Positions 7,015-16,413 of a stretch of DNA of 64,000 bases are shown piece after piece (positions within the stretch are counted from its first letter, which is position 1; the number at the start of each line of letters is the position of its first letter). A program made the position numbers and the translations under genes. The notes under the pieces were generated by a model. It made no database searches, was not told where the DNA came from, and saw nothing but the letters and a program-made list of their open reading frames with translations. The stretch lies in assembly GCA_942490995.1 (NCBI GenBank), contig CALOBG010000051.1, forward strand, positions 124,001-188,000. Reading direction: 5' to 3'. This DNA is from UBA981 sp942490995. GTDB taxonomy: Bacteria; Pseudomonadota; Gammaproteobacteria; Ga0077536.

Positions 7015-8337
7015 TTATAAAAAATCGAACTCAAAACTGGTTGCCCGCGCGGCGTCGCCGCCAATCTCAATCACCACATACACCGGCTGATCGGCGACCA
7101 TGCCCTCGTCGATGGCGATGCTGTCGTCGAGGTATTCCTGCGGTGCGAAGCGGCGCGCCCCGACCAGGGTGCCAACGCCGTCGTGAACGCGCAGTTCGAT
7201 GACCGGGAAGGGCGCGCGTTCCGGGCCGGCGTTGACCATGGTCGCGTTAACCAGCAGCGCGTCGCGGTACTGCGGATGTTCGCGGACATCGCGGGCCAGC
7301 ATGCGCACCCCCGAACCGGCCGCCGTCGGCTCGCGACAGTCGACGGCGGCACAGACGCGCGCGAACAACGCCGCGCTACCCGGCAACAGCGCCACAACCT
7401 GTTCTCGGAACATGAATGCACCTTGGGCGAGCAGCAGGACGAAAAACAGCACCAACAGCGCGCGCCACATCCCGGTCAGACGAGCGCGCCGGTTGACCCC
7501 TTCCAGGGCCGCGAGCTCGTCTACCAGTAACGGCGGTACCGGCGTGCCGTCGGCGGCCAGGCGCGGCTCTGTTTTGTCTTCGTCATGGCGCGCCTCACCT
7601 GCCGTGGCGGACACGCCAACCGGCGCGGACCGCGCGTCGTCGTCTGCTTCGTCGTCCGGATCAGAACCCGGGGCAGTAAAAAGAATGGCGTGGTCTTCGG
7701 CGCTGAGCGTCATGCCCGCGTCTGCCCCTGGTGGCGGCTCAGCCTCGGGCGGTGTAAAGCCGGATGGCGGCGGCGGGCCGTACGCCAGGTCCGCATCGAT
7801 CGCGGTCGCGATTGCCGTCGCGCTGCCGGGTTCGGGCGCCGGTAGCGTTTCGGCTTCGGGCTCCGGCTCCTCGGCTGCCGGCGATGCAGTCGACACATCG
7901 ACAGCCGGCGCGTCCTCGTCTGCTCCCGCTTCCGCAACCTGCGCGGGCGTTACCGGCGGTACTGGAAAGGTGTGCTTTTCCTCAGCTGCGGTCGTCGGCG
8001 ATTCTTTTTGCCCTTGTTCGGGCGGCTCGTCGTCGATTGCCGGTGGCGATGGGGCGCTTTCGGCTGGCGCCGGGTCCGGCGTGGTGGGCGTTACGTCCTG
8101 CCCGCTCGGCGTAGCCGATATCGGATCCGGCGCTGGTGATGGTGCGAGCGCGACCGGCGCGCCTGGCTGCGGTGCGGCGGCATCAAGCCGCGGTGGCGCG
8201 GCGCGTTCTTCGACCAGGGTTTCCAGCGCGTTGAACACCGCATCGCACTGGCCGCAGGTGACGAATCCCCCGGCCGCGCTGAGGTGCTCGGCACGCACCC
8301 GGAACCAGGCCTGACACTGACTACAGCGGGTTAACAC
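7015..8337 (-). CDS. Zinc-ribbon / DUF3426 membrane protein
   Basis: Function unknown. The N-terminus is an MJ0042-type zinc ribbon (CSQC near residue 5 and CGQC near residue 27). A very long low-complexity segment rich in Pro, Ala and Glu (about residues 45-270) follows, then one membrane helix (MWRALLVLFFVLLLAQGAFMF, near 285-305) and a C-terminal DUF3426 domain ending FEFDFL. The 440-residue length is larger than many homologues because of the linker. It sits between prmA and dusB, a conserved neighbourhood in gammaproteobacteria. The topology suggests a cytoplasmic metal-binding tip tethered to a periplasmic domain. Confidence 0.85.
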   Translation of the reverse strand: MLTRCSQCQAWFRVRAEHLSAAGGFVTCGQCDAVFNALETLVEERAAPPRLDAAAPQPGAPVALAPSPAPDPISATPSGQDVTPTTPDPAPAESAPSPPAIDDEPPEQGQKESPTTAAEEKHTFPVPPVTPAQVAEAGADEDAPAVDVSTASPAAEEPEPEAETLPAPEPGSATAIATAIDADLAYGPPPPSGFTPPEAEPPPGADAGMTLSAEDHAILFTAPGSDPDDEADDDARSAPVGVSATAGEARHDEDKTEPRLAADGTPVPPLLVDELAALEGVNRRARLTGMWRALLVLFFVLLLAQGAFMFREQVVALLPGSAALFARVCAAVDCREPTAAGSGVRMLARDVREHPQYRDALLVNATMVNAGPERAPFPVIELRVHDGVGTLVGARRFAPQEYLDDSIAIDEGMVADQPVYVVIEIGGDAARATSFEFDFL

Positions 8338-8444
8338 CCAGGACGCTCCTCGACCAGCGATGGACGCAGTCTAGCAGCCTGCCGGACATGCGCGCAGAAC
8401 GCGCGGAAGGGTGTACCGCCGTGCATTAGCGCAACACAACGTGC

Positions 8445-9311
8445 TCAGCGCCGCACTCCGGCCAACAACGCCCAGTCGCCGTTCTGCACCGCCGGGTCGA
8501 AAACGAAATCCCGCGCATAGGCCTGTTCGACCTGCGCCACCTGGCTGGTCAGCAGGCCGGCGAGGGCGATGCCACCGCCGGCTTTGATCAGATCGGCGAA
8601 TTCGCCGGCCAGGGTGAGCAGGGGTTCGAGCAGAATATTCGCCAGCAGCAGGTCGGCTCTGCCGTGGCCAAGGATCTCCGGCGCGCCAACCGTGATCGTG
8701 GTCTGCGCGGCGTTGTTTGTAACGTTCTCGGCGGCGACCACCAGCGCGGCTTCATCGATATCCACGGCGGTTACGTGCGCAGCGCCGAACCTGGCCGCAG
8801 CCAGGGCCAGGATGCCGGATCCGCAGCCGTAATCGATCGCCCGCAGGCCGGTCAGCGGCGCTCGCTGAGCGAGGTAGTTGAGGCACAGGGCCGTCGAGGT
8901 ATGCGTGCCGGTGCCGAAGGCCTGGCCCGGGTCGAGGCGGATCAGGTGTTGCACCGTCGGCGGTGGTTCGCACCAGCTCGGACATATACACAAGCCACCT
9001 TCGAACAGCTGCGGTTGCCAGCGGCTTTTCCATACCTCGTTCCAGGCCTGGTCGACCACTGGCCGCTGTTCGATGGCGAGTTCACCACAGACGTTTTTTA
9101 ACGCCGCGCCGATCAGGCCAGCATCGTCGCCGTCATCGAACAGCGCAACCACCGTGAACTGCCGCCACTGTTCCGCGCTGCCGAGGCCGGGTTCGCCGAA
9201 CACCGGGTGATCGCCGTCGGCCTGGGTTACCGCCAGCGCGCCGAATTGTTCGAGCAGGTTTTCGCACGCCGGCCACAGCGCGGCGTCGATGTTGAATTGC
9301 AGTTCGAACAT
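8445..9311 (-). CDS. prmA: Ribosomal protein L11 methyltransferase
   Basis: PrmA trimethylates ribosomal protein L11 with S-adenosylmethionine. The 288-residue protein has an N-terminal substrate-recognition domain and a Rossmann methyltransferase domain with LDPGQAFGTGTHTSTALCL, the motif I loop RAIDYGCGSGILALAAA and DLLLANILLEPL. Its start is four bases from the accC stop, so it is probably translated as part of the accBC transcript, the usual arrangement. Confidence 0.96.
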   Translation of the reverse strand: MFELQFNIDAALWPACENLLEQFGALAVTQADGDHPVFGEPGLGSAEQWRQFTVVALFDDGDDAGLIGAALKNVCGELAIEQRPVVDQAWNEVWKSRWQPQLFEGGLCICPSWCEPPPTVQHLIRLDPGQAFGTGTHTSTALCLNYLAQRAPLTGLRAIDYGCGSGILALAAARFGAAHVTAVDIDEAALVVAAENVTNNAAQTTITVGAPEILGHGRADLLLANILLEPLLTLAGEFADLIKAGGGIALAGLLTSQVAQVEQAYARDFVFDPAVQNGDWALLAGVRR

Positions 9312-9315
9312 GGCC

Positions 9316-10659
9316 TCAGGTCAGCCCGAGGCGCCGCTCCAGATAATGGATGTCGGTTTTGCCGGTACGCACCGCAGCGTCTGAGACCAGGTCGATGTGC
9401 AACGGGATGTTGGTATCGATGCCTTCGATGACGAGTTCGGTGAGCGCGTTTTCGGTCCGCGTCAACGCGCTATCGCGATCTTCGGCATGGCAGATGAGCT
9501 TGCCGATCAACGAGTCGTAATAGGGCGGCACCACGTAGCCGTCATAGATATGCGAATCGATACGCACGCCGGGGCCGCCGGCCGGATGGTAAACGGTGAT
9601 CAGCCCGGGCGACGGCCGGAAGGTGTAGGGGTCTTCGGCGTTGATACGACATTCGACCGCGTGCCCGGAGAACTTGATGTCGTCCTGGGTGAAGGCCAGC
9701 TTCTCACCGGCCGCCACCAATAGCTGCTGCTTGACCAGATCGATGCCGGTGATCATCTCGGTCACCGGATGCTCGACCTGGATGCGGGTGTTCATCTCAA
9801 TAAAAAAGAACTCGCCTTTTTCATACAGAAACTCGAACGTGCCGACGCCGCGGTAGTTGATGCGGCGGCAGGCTTCCACACACAGCGCGCCCATGCGTGC
9901 CCGCGTCTCGGCATCAATGCCAGGCGCCGGGGCTTCTTCCATGATTTTCTGGTGACGGCGCTGCATGGAACAGTCACGCTCGCCTAAATGCACGACGTTA
10001 CCGTGTTCATCGGCCAGCACCTGAAACTCGATATGACGCGGGCGTTCGAGAAATTTCTCCAGGTAAACGCTGTCGTTGTTGAACGCACTGGCCGCTTCCT
10101 GGCGGGTCAACGACACCGCGTGACGCAGCGATGCTTCGGTGTGCACCACGCGCATGCCACGCCCACCACCCCCGCCCGAGGCCTTGATGATCACCGGGTA
10201 GCCGATACTTTTAGCCAGCGCGTGGTTGTCCTTGTGATCGTCGCTCAAGGGCCGGCCCGAGCCCGGCACGCACGGCACCCCGGCCTCCTTCATGGCGGCG
10301 ATGGCCGACAGCTTGTCGCCCATCAGGCGCATCGTCTCGGCGCGCGGGCCGATGAACACGAAACCGCTTTTTTCGACGCGCTCGGCGAAATCGGCGTTTT
10401 CGGACAGGAAACCGTAGCCGGGATGAATGGCAACCGCGTCGACGACCTCGGCGGCGGCGATCACCGCCGGCACGTTCAGATAACTTTCGGCCGCGGCCGC
10501 CGGTCCGATGCACACCGACTCGTCGGCGAGGCGTACGTGTTTCAGATCGCGATCGGCGGCGGAGTGCACGGCGACGGTCTTGATACCGAGGTCGCGGCAC
10601 GCGCGCAGCACGCGCAGGGCGATTTCGCCGCGGTTGGCTATAACGATTTTGTCAAACAT
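9316..10659 (-). CDS. accC: Biotin carboxylase subunit of acetyl-CoA carboxylase
   Basis: AccC carboxylates the biotin on AccB using ATP and bicarbonate, the first half-reaction of fatty acid synthesis. At 447 residues it matches the Escherichia coli enzyme. It shows the N-terminal KIVIANRGEIALRVLRAC, the glycine-rich ATP-grasp loop KASGGGGGRGMRVV, ERDCSMQRRHQKIMEEAP, and the active-site segment FIEMNTRIQVEHPVTEM. It follows accB by 30 bases. Confidence 0.98.
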   Translation of the reverse strand: MFDKIVIANRGEIALRVLRACRDLGIKTVAVHSAADRDLKHVRLADESVCIGPAAAAESYLNVPAVIAAAEVVDAVAIHPGYGFLSENADFAERVEKSGFVFIGPRAETMRLMGDKLSAIAAMKEAGVPCVPGSGRPLSDDHKDNHALAKSIGYPVIIKASGGGGGRGMRVVHTEASLRHAVSLTRQEAASAFNNDSVYLEKFLERPRHIEFQVLADEHGNVVHLGERDCSMQRRHQKIMEEAPAPGIDAETRARMGALCVEACRRINYRGVGTFEFLYEKGEFFFIEMNTRIQVEHPVTEMITGIDLVKQQLLVAAGEKLAFTQDDIKFSGHAVECRINAEDPYTFRPSPGLITVYHPAGGPGVRIDSHIYDGYVVPPYYDSLIGKLICHAEDRDSALTRTENALTELVIEGIDTNIPLHIDLVSDAAVRTGKTDIHYLERRLGLT

Positions 10660-10689
10660 AAGACTCGCTGCGGGGCGTGGATGCCGCGC

Positions 10690-11130
10690 TCAGGCGATGG
10701 CAAACAGCGGTTGTTCGTATTCAACCGGGTGTCCGTTCTCGACCAGGATCGCGGTTACGGTACCGGCGACTTCGGATTCGATCGGGTTCATGATTTTCAT
10801 CGCTTCGATAATGCATACCGTATCGCCAACCTCGATGGTCTGGCCAACCGAGACGAACGGTGCGGCATCGGGTGACGAGGCGGTATAAAAAGTGCCGACC
10901 ATCGGTGACTTGACCACCGCGCCGTCGACGGCGGACTGCTCGGCGCTGGCCGCGGCGGGTGGCGCCGGCGGCGTCGCGGTGACCACCGGCGCGGCGGGCG
11001 CAGGTGCGATCATGGTCTGCGGCACGCCGCGCGAGATCCGCACCGATTCCTCGCCTTCGCGGATTTCGATTTCGGCAACGCCCGATTCTTCGAGCAGTTC
11101 GATGAGTTTCTTGACCTTCCTGATATCCAA
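10690..11130 (-). CDS. accB: Biotin carboxyl carrier protein
   Basis: AccB carries the biotin that shuttles carboxyl groups between AccC and the carboxyltransferase. The 146-residue protein has an N-terminal dimer region (MDIRKVKKLIELLEESGV), an Ala/Pro-rich linker (about 40-70) and a C-terminal biotinyl domain with the biotinylated Lys in IIEAMKIMNPIESE and the upstream SPMVGTFY. First gene of accB-accC-prmA; aroQ lies 40 bases upstream on the same strand, the order aroQ-accB-accC that is common in this class. Confidence 0.98.
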   Translation of the reverse strand: MDIRKVKKLIELLEESGVAEIEIREGEESVRISRGVPQTMIAPAPAAPVVTATPPAPPAAASAEQSAVDGAVVKSPMVGTFYTASSPDAAPFVSVGQTIEVGDTVCIIEAMKIMNPIESEVAGTVTAILVENGHPVEYEQPLFAIA

Positions 11131-11170
11131 AGCGATTCCCTCCCCGGCGGTTCGCCGCGGCCTGATATTT

Positions 11171-11623
11171 TTATGTTTTTTTATGTGTCTCGAGGTGCGT
11201 GGCGGCCGCGCTGACGGCCAGTTCGTAGCCCTGCACGCCGAGCCCGCAGATCACCCCGACCGCGATATCCGACAGGTAGGAGCGATGCCGGAACGCTTCG
11301 CGCGCAAACACGTTCGAGATGTGAATTTCGATGAACGGGATCGCAACGCCGAGAAACGCGTCGCGCAGCGCAATGCTGGTATGGGTATAAGCGCCGGGAT
11401 TGATGACGATGAAATCAGTCCCGGCTGTACCGGCCTCGTGGACCCGCTCGACCAGCGCAGCCTCGGCGTTGGAGTGAAAGCAGGTGGTTTCCAAACCCAC
11501 CGTAGCGCCGTGTGCACAAATGCGTGCTTCGATCTCAGCGAGCGTGGCCGCGCCATAAATCTCCGGTTCGCGGCGACCCAACAGATTCAGATTAGGGCCG
11601 TTGATGAGCAGCAGGCTGGGCAC
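11171..11623 (-). CDS. aroQ: Type II 3-dehydroquinate dehydratase
   Basis: AroQ converts 3-dehydroquinate to 3-dehydroshikimate in the shikimate pathway. The 150-residue protein is the dodecameric type II enzyme: LLINGPNLNLLGRREPEIYG with the catalytic Tyr and flexible lid Arg, then FHSNAEAALVERVHEA, NPGAYTHTSIALRDA and FIEIHISNVFAREAFRH with the catalytic His. It leads the aroQ-accB-accC-prmA group. Confidence 0.97.
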   Translation of the reverse strand: MPSLLLINGPNLNLLGRREPEIYGAATLAEIEARICAHGATVGLETTCFHSNAEAALVERVHEAGTAGTDFIVINPGAYTHTSIALRDAFLGVAIPFIEIHISNVFAREAFRHRSYLSDIAVGVICGLGVQGYELAVSAAATHLETHKKT

Positions 11624-11743
11624 GCGACGATTTCCCGTTGGGTGTGCTGATTGTGCGGCGCGATACTAGCACAATCGCGACGTGTAGTGAACACGATAGC
11701 CGATGTTCGGAGCAATTCCCCGCGCGGCGGCGAGGCTGAGATG

Positions 11744-12322
11744 CTATTGCAGAAGTTCGAGCAGGGTCGTTTCGGCGCTGTCGGCGTGCCACTCACCCTG
11801 CTTGGCGAACACCACTTCTTCGCCGCGCAGCACCACCGTGTAGGGCAGGCCGCCGATGTCGTTGCCGAGACGCTGCATCAGCCGTACCACGGCGTCGTCA
11901 CCGAGCACGATGGGATAATTGACCCCGCGCTCGGCCACGAACGGGGCCACCGCCGCGGCCTGGTCGAGGGCAACGCCGATGAACTGTACGCCGCGCGCCC
12001 GGTACTTGTCCTGCAGGGCGATGAAGGCCGGGATCTCGCGCAGACAGGGCGGACACCAGGTCGCCCAGAAATTCAGGACCACCAGTTCGCCCGGCCATTT
12101 GTCGAGGCGGCGCGGTGTGCCGTCAAGGGTGACAAACGTCCACGCCAGCGGGGTGTCGGGATCCTCGCCGGCGGCGGATGCGTTGTCATTTGCGGCCGCG
12201 CGCAGCGGGCTCTGCTGCAGTTCCGCGACGTCCGGCTGGTTCAGGGCGCGGTGAGTAACGTAGCCGGCGTTGCCGGCGAGCAGCGCCAGCGCCAGCAGTA
12301 CAACCGGATAGGCGCGCGTCAT
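11744..12322 (-). CDS. TlpA-like thioredoxin, periplasmic
   Basis: A 192-residue thiol-disulfide protein with an N-terminal hydrophobic anchor or signal (residues 1-20) and an AhpC/TSA-Redoxin domain with the active site WATWCPPCLREIPAF. The later GLPYTVVL holds the cis-Pro loop typical of TlpA/ResA. Such proteins keep periplasmic or cytochrome-bound cysteines reduced. It overlaps dsbD by four bases, and DsbD supplies electrons to this type of protein, so the two probably work together. The precise client is unknown. Confidence 0.88.
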   Translation of the reverse strand: MTRAYPVVLLALALLAGNAGYVTHRALNQPDVAELQQSPLRAAANDNASAAGEDPDTPLAWTFVTLDGTPRRLDKWPGELVVLNFWATWCPPCLREIPAFIALQDKYRARGVQFIGVALDQAAAVAPFVAERGVNYPIVLGDDAVVRLMQRLGNDIGGLPYTVVLRGEEVVFAKQGEWHADSAETTLLELLQ

Positions 12323-14148
12323 GGCGCCGACTCGATGCGGTCGAGCAGCGCGCCGAATGCTGCGGCGTCAGCGAAACCGATCAGCCGGTCGGCGCGCAGT
12401 TCCGCGCCGCCACGGAAAAACAGCACCGCCGGCGGGCCGAACAGTTCGAAACGCTTGAGCAGGGCCTGGTCGAGGGCATCGTTGGCGGTCACGTCGGCGC
12501 GCAGCAACAACATCTCCTCGAGGCGTTCGCGCACCTCAGGCGCGGCAAAGGTTTCGCGCTCGAGGTGTTTGCATTCGATGCACCAGTCGGCATAAAAATC
12601 GAGCATGACGGCGCGCTCGGCATTTGCCGCGCTGGCCAGGTGGCGATCGAGCTCGTCGCTGGACTTGACCGCCTCGAAGCTGGTTTCCGGGCGCAACTGC
12701 TGACCGCCGCCAAGCGTCGCCAGCGGCGCAAACGGATCGCGCCCGCCGGCCGCCGCGCCGACCAGCAGCACCACGCCATACACCAGCAGCACCACGCCGA
12801 GCGCCTGCTGCAGGCGTTCGTGACCGGCCGCGCCGCGCTCGAGCCGCACCAGCGCGCCCAGAAATACCGCGCTGCCGATCAGCAGTGCGGCCCACAGCAT
12901 CATCGTCGCGGGCGGTGGAATGACGCGTTCGAGAAACCAGATCGCGACACCCAGAAAAATCACCCCGAAAACGTTCTTGACGCGCTCCATCCACTTGCCG
13001 GCGCGCGGCAGCAGCGCCCCGGCGGAAGTGCCGATCACCAGCAGCGGCAGGCCCATACCGAGACCGAGCGCAAACAGGGCAGCGCCGCCGATCAGCGGCG
13101 AGCCGGTCTGTCCGATGTAAGCCAGCGCGCCGGCCAGCGGCGGCGCAACACACGGCCCGACGATGATCGCGGACGCGACGCCCATGACCGCGACCCCGGT
13201 ATACGTGCCGCTGCGCTGGCGGCGACTCAATCGATCGAGGCGCGACTGTACAGCGCTCGGCAGCTGTAACTCGTAGAAGCCGAACATCGACAGGGCAAGG
13301 GCGACGAACACTGCCGCGAAAGTCATGATCACGGCGGGTTGCTGGAACGCAGCGTGCAGATTTTTGCCGGCCAGGCCGGCAACGACCCCGGCCACCGTAT
13401 AGGTCGCGGCCATCGCCAGGACGTAGATCGCGGACAGGGTCAGGGCGCGGCCGGTGGTCACCGGCTGCTTCTGCCCGACGATGATGCCGGACAGGATCGG
13501 CACCATCGGAAACACACAGGGCGTGAAGGCCAGCAGCAGGCCGAGTCCGAGAAAGGTGACGAAAGTCGTCGCCAATGAGCGCTCACCTAATTGGCGGGTA
13601 ATGCGATCGCTGGCCGACAGTGCGGCAGCCGTATTGGTGGATGACGGGGCTGCCTGGGCATTGCTGAGCAAGGAAAAACCCAGGGTCTTTTTGATCGGCG
13701 GGTAACAGATCCCGTCTTCGGCGCAGCCCTGGTAGCGGACCTCGGTTTCAAGGAGGCTCTCGCCGGGTGGGGCGCTCACTAACGGAACCCGCATCGCCAC
13801 GGTGTGTTTATAGACTTCGACGCGGCCGAACTCGGGGTCCTCCTTGAACTCACCGTCCGGCAGTTGCGGCTGGCCGAGTTCGGCGCCAGGAGTGCGCGCG
13901 CTGAGCGCGAGCTTGTCACGATACAGGTAATAGCCGGGCTCGATGTCCCAGTGCACTTCGAGGTCGCCGTCGGCGGTTACCGATTCGCGAAGTCGAAAGG
14001 CCTGGTCGGGGGGCAGGAAATCGCGCGTGCCTTCGAGTTTCACCGGCGCGCCGATACGCTCGAGTTGATCGAGCACGCCGGCCGCCGCGCCGCCGCCGAG
14101 GCTGCCCAGCAGCAGCGCTATCGAGAGGTGACGGAGGATTCGATCCAT
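12319..14148 (-). CDS. dsbD: Thiol:disulfide interchange protein DsbD
   Basis: DsbD carries reducing power from cytoplasmic thioredoxin across the inner membrane. The 609-residue protein has all three parts: a signal peptide and periplasmic alpha domain (Cys pair in YQGCAEDGICYPP, about residues 120-135), a membrane beta domain of eight helices with TPCVFPMVPIL and GPCVAPPLAGAL, and a C-terminal thioredoxin-like gamma domain with DFYADWCIECKHLE. Its start overlaps cutA by 31 bases, and the next gene is a TlpA-like protein that is a plausible electron acceptor. Confidence 0.96.
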   Translation of the reverse strand: MDRILRHLSIALLLGSLGGGAAAGVLDQLERIGAPVKLEGTRDFLPPDQAFRLRESVTADGDLEVHWDIEPGYYLYRDKLALSARTPGAELGQPQLPDGEFKEDPEFGRVEVYKHTVAMRVPLVSAPPGESLLETEVRYQGCAEDGICYPPIKKTLGFSLLSNAQAAPSSTNTAAALSASDRITRQLGERSLATTFVTFLGLGLLLAFTPCVFPMVPILSGIIVGQKQPVTTGRALTLSAIYVLAMAATYTVAGVVAGLAGKNLHAAFQQPAVIMTFAAVFVALALSMFGFYELQLPSAVQSRLDRLSRRQRSGTYTGVAVMGVASAIIVGPCVAPPLAGALAYIGQTGSPLIGGAALFALGLGMGLPLLVIGTSAGALLPRAGKWMERVKNVFGVIFLGVAIWFLERVIPPPATMMLWAALLIGSAVFLGALVRLERGAAGHERLQQALGVVLLVYGVVLLVGAAAGGRDPFAPLATLGGGQQLRPETSFEAVKSSDELDRHLASAANAERAVMLDFYADWCIECKHLERETFAAPEVRERLEEMLLLRADVTANDALDQALLKRFELFGPPAVLFFRGGAELRADRLIGFADAAAFGALLDRIESAP

Positions 14149-14450
14149 GCGAGGTAAGCTTCTGAAGCGTATGCGATAGGGACCGCAACCACTTCCGGTA
14201 GTTCATAGGGATGGCGCTCGATCCACAGCGCTTCCAGGGCCGGATACGCATCCGGGGTGGTTTTTGCCAGCAGCAGGCATTCGCGCTCGCGACCGAGCGC
14301 ACCCTGCCAGCGGAACACCGAGCTGACGGCGTCGATCTGATTGACGCAGGCCGCCAGCCCACGTTCAACAGCGGCCTCGGCCAGCAGCGTGGCGGTAGTG
14401 GGATCCGGACAGGTGCAGTACACCATCAGGGCGCGGGCTTCGGCGGTCAT
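14118..14450 (-). CDS. cutA: CutA1 divalent-cation tolerance protein
   Basis: A 110-residue CutA1 protein, a small ferredoxin-like trimer named for copper tolerance; its biochemical role remains unclear. Family features seen are VYCTCPDPTTATLLAEAAVERGLAACVNQ split around residues 8-37, the VFRWQGAL strand, LLAKTTPDAYPALE and the end of the fold HPYELPEVVAVPI. It overlaps dsbD, and the pair cutA-dsbD is a common gammaproteobacterial arrangement. Confidence 0.94.
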   Translation of the reverse strand: MTAEARALMVYCTCPDPTTATLLAEAAVERGLAACVNQIDAVSSVFRWQGALGRERECLLLAKTTPDAYPALEALWIERHPYELPEVVAVPIAYASEAYLAWIESSVTSR

Positions 14451-14637
14451 GGCTCTCGTGTGACGGGGTACCTAGCCGGAGCATGATATCGTAAGCGCTG
14501 GCACGTAGCTGTCATGTGCCGCTCCTGCTCCGCGTTACCGGTGAACCCGATGAAGCCGATGTTTTTGCGGCGGCGCCTGCTGCCAACGCCTGCCGGCCTT
14601 GCCGTACGGCACACGCGCAGACCCTGGTGACCCGCTG

Positions 14638-15096
14638 ATGCCGGTTTTCCTGCTGCTCCTGATCGCGCTGTTGAGCGTGCCGCTGGCCGAGCTGTATGTG
14701 CTCATCGAAGTCGGTCGCTCGATTGGCGCCGGGACCACCATTGCGCTGGTGATCCTGACCGCCGTACTCGGCGCCTGGCTGCTGCGCTGGCAGGGCTTGT
14801 CGACCCTGGCGCGCGCGCAGACTTCGCTCAATGCCGGCGAACTGCCCGCCACCGAGCTGCTCGAGGGCGTGATCCTGCTCGTCACCGGCTTGATGCTGGT
14901 GACTCCCGGGTTCATCACCGACGCGCTCGGTTTCCTGCTCCTGTTACCGGCCGTGCGCCAGCGCATCGCCCGCGCCCTGGCCGCACGCATGATCGTCGCC
15001 AACCTCCGCCCACCCGCGGCCAACGATCCGGGGCCACGCACCATAAACGGCGATTACGTCGTCGAAGACGACGAACCCCGCGATCGACTCAAGTAA
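14638..15096 (+). CDS. fxsA: FxsA cytoplasmic membrane protein
   Basis: A 152-residue FxsA family protein. FxsA is an inner-membrane protein whose overproduction relieves F-plasmid exclusion of phage T7 in Escherichia coli; its normal role is unknown. Three or four membrane segments are visible (FLLLLIALLSVPLAELYVLI, TTIALVILTAVLGAWLLRW, and the GVILLVTGLMLVTPGFITDA stretch), with the family's polar C-terminal tail. The ATG at 14638 matches homologues better than an in-frame one at 14599. It is oriented divergently from cutA and convergently with the aminotransferase. Confidence 0.92.
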   Translation: MPVFLLLLIALLSVPLAELYVLIEVGRSIGAGTTIALVILTAVLGAWLLRWQGLSTLARAQTSLNAGELPATELLEGVILLVTGLMLVTPGFITDALGFLLLLPAVRQRIARALAARMIVANLRPPAANDPGPRTINGDYVVEDDEPRDRLK

Positions 15097-15120
15097 ACCA
15101 CGCCTAAACCACCCCGCGTC

Positions 15121-15240
15121 TGTGAATAACTCATAAAGGAGAATGTCCCCTTTATGGGCCCCTATATAGGGAGTTTTTGCGGTTTTTCGGGCCCCGGTGC
15201 AGCAACGCTGTGGATAACTTTCGGACGGGGACATTCCCCG
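15121..15240. repeat. REP-like inverted repeat with two DnaA-type boxes
   Basis: Between the convergent fxsA and aminotransferase genes, GGAGAATGTCCCC (15138-15150) faces GGGGACATTCCCCG (15227-15240) as an imperfect inverted repeat, with a second hairpin ATAAAGG/CCTTTAT inside. GGGGACATTCCCC-type palindromes resemble REP sequences mobilised by TnpA-REP transposases, but no such transposase is in the window. TTATNCACA boxes lie at 15121-15129 and 15210-15218, both on the minus strand. Confidence 0.5.
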
Positions 15241-15252
15241 TTTCTCCGCCCT

Positions 15253-16413
15253 TTACAGGGCGGCTAGTTTTTTCGCGGCGCTGAGGAGGGTGGCGTCTTC
15301 CTTGCAGAAACACAGGCGGATGTAGCGTTCTTCCGGCGGCTGCTGATAGAACACCGACATGGGAATGGCGGCCACGCCGACGTCCTGGGTCAGGTGGGTA
15401 ACGAAGTCCATGTCGGTGGCGGTGGATATCGCCGAATAGTCGGCGAGCTGGAAAAAGGTTCCGGCGCTCGGCGTGAAGCGCAGTCGCGAATCGGCCAGGG
15501 CGGCGTTGAAGAGATCGCGTTTGTGCTGGTAGAAGGCCGGCAGTTGTTCGAGATGTTCCGGATGCGCGGCCATGAAGTCGGCCAGCGCATGCTGCACCGG
15601 CGTGAACGCGACGAACGCAACAAACTGGTGCACGCGGCGCAGCTCGGTGGTGAGCGCCGGCGGCGCGACGACGTAGCCGGTTTTCCAGCCGGTGACGTGG
15701 AAGGTTTTGCCGAACGACGACACCGCGAACGCGCGCGCCGCCAGGCGCTCATCGCGCAGCACGCTGGCATGTTCGGCGCCATCGAAAACCAGGTGCTCGT
15801 AAACCTCGTCGGCGATCACGATCAGATCGTGCCGCTCGGCGAGCTCGCGCAGCGCCGCGACGTCGCTGCTGTCGATGGTGCTGCCGGTCGGATTGTGCGG
15901 CGAGTTGACCATGATCATGCGCGTTCGAGGGCTGATGGCGCGGCCTACCGCGTCCCAGTCGATGCGGTAGTGCGGCGCCGCCAGGGTCAGGTGCACCGGC
16001 ACGCCGCCGGATAATCGCACCGCCGGGTCGTAGCAGTCATACACCGGGTCGAACATGATGACTTCATCGCCGGGGCGGATCACAGCGGTGACCGCGCAGT
16101 AAATCGCTTCGGTCGCGCCGGGCGTGATGGTGACCTCGAGGTCGGCATCGGTTGCGCGGCCGTAATAACGCTTAACTTTCAGCGCACACTGTTCGCGCAG
16201 GGCGGCGATCCCGGCCAGCGGCGCATACTGGTTATAACCGTTGTTGGTGTACCAGCTCAGGCGCTCGCGCAGCGCCGCCGGGCCGTCGTAATCGGGATAA
16301 CCCTGCGACAGGTTGATGGCGCCGTGATCGTGGGCCATCTGCGACATGACCGTAAATATGGTTGTACCGACGTCGGGCAGTTTGCTGTCGAGTCGCGGTG
16401 TGGTTGCGTTCAT
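15253..16413 (-). CDS. ybdL: PLP-dependent methionine aminotransferase, YbdL-like
   Basis: A fold-type I aminotransferase of 386 residues. The sequence INLSQGYPDYDGP near the N-terminus, YAPLAGIAALRE, the NSPHNPTGS loop, DEVYEHLVFDG and the PLP lysine in SSFGKTFHVTGWKTGY place it with the YbdL group, which prefers methionine (and can use His or Phe) and takes part in methionine salvage. It is divergent from glnE and convergent with fxsA. Kynurenine aminotransferases share the same motifs, so the substrate is less sure than the chemistry. Confidence 0.85.
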   Translation of the reverse strand: MNATTPRLDSKLPDVGTTIFTVMSQMAHDHGAINLSQGYPDYDGPAALRERLSWYTNNGYNQYAPLAGIAALREQCALKVKRYYGRATDADLEVTITPGATEAIYCAVTAVIRPGDEVIMFDPVYDCYDPAVRLSGGVPVHLTLAAPHYRIDWDAVGRAISPRTRMIMVNSPHNPTGSTIDSSDVAALRELAERHDLIVIADEVYEHLVFDGAEHASVLRDERLAARAFAVSSFGKTFHVTGWKTGYVVAPPALTTELRRVHQFVAFVAFTPVQHALADFMAAHPEHLEQLPAFYQHKRDLFNAALADSRLRFTPSAGTFFQLADYSAISTATDMDFVTHLTQDVGVAAIPMSVFYQQPPEERYIRLCFCKEDATLLSAAKKLAAL

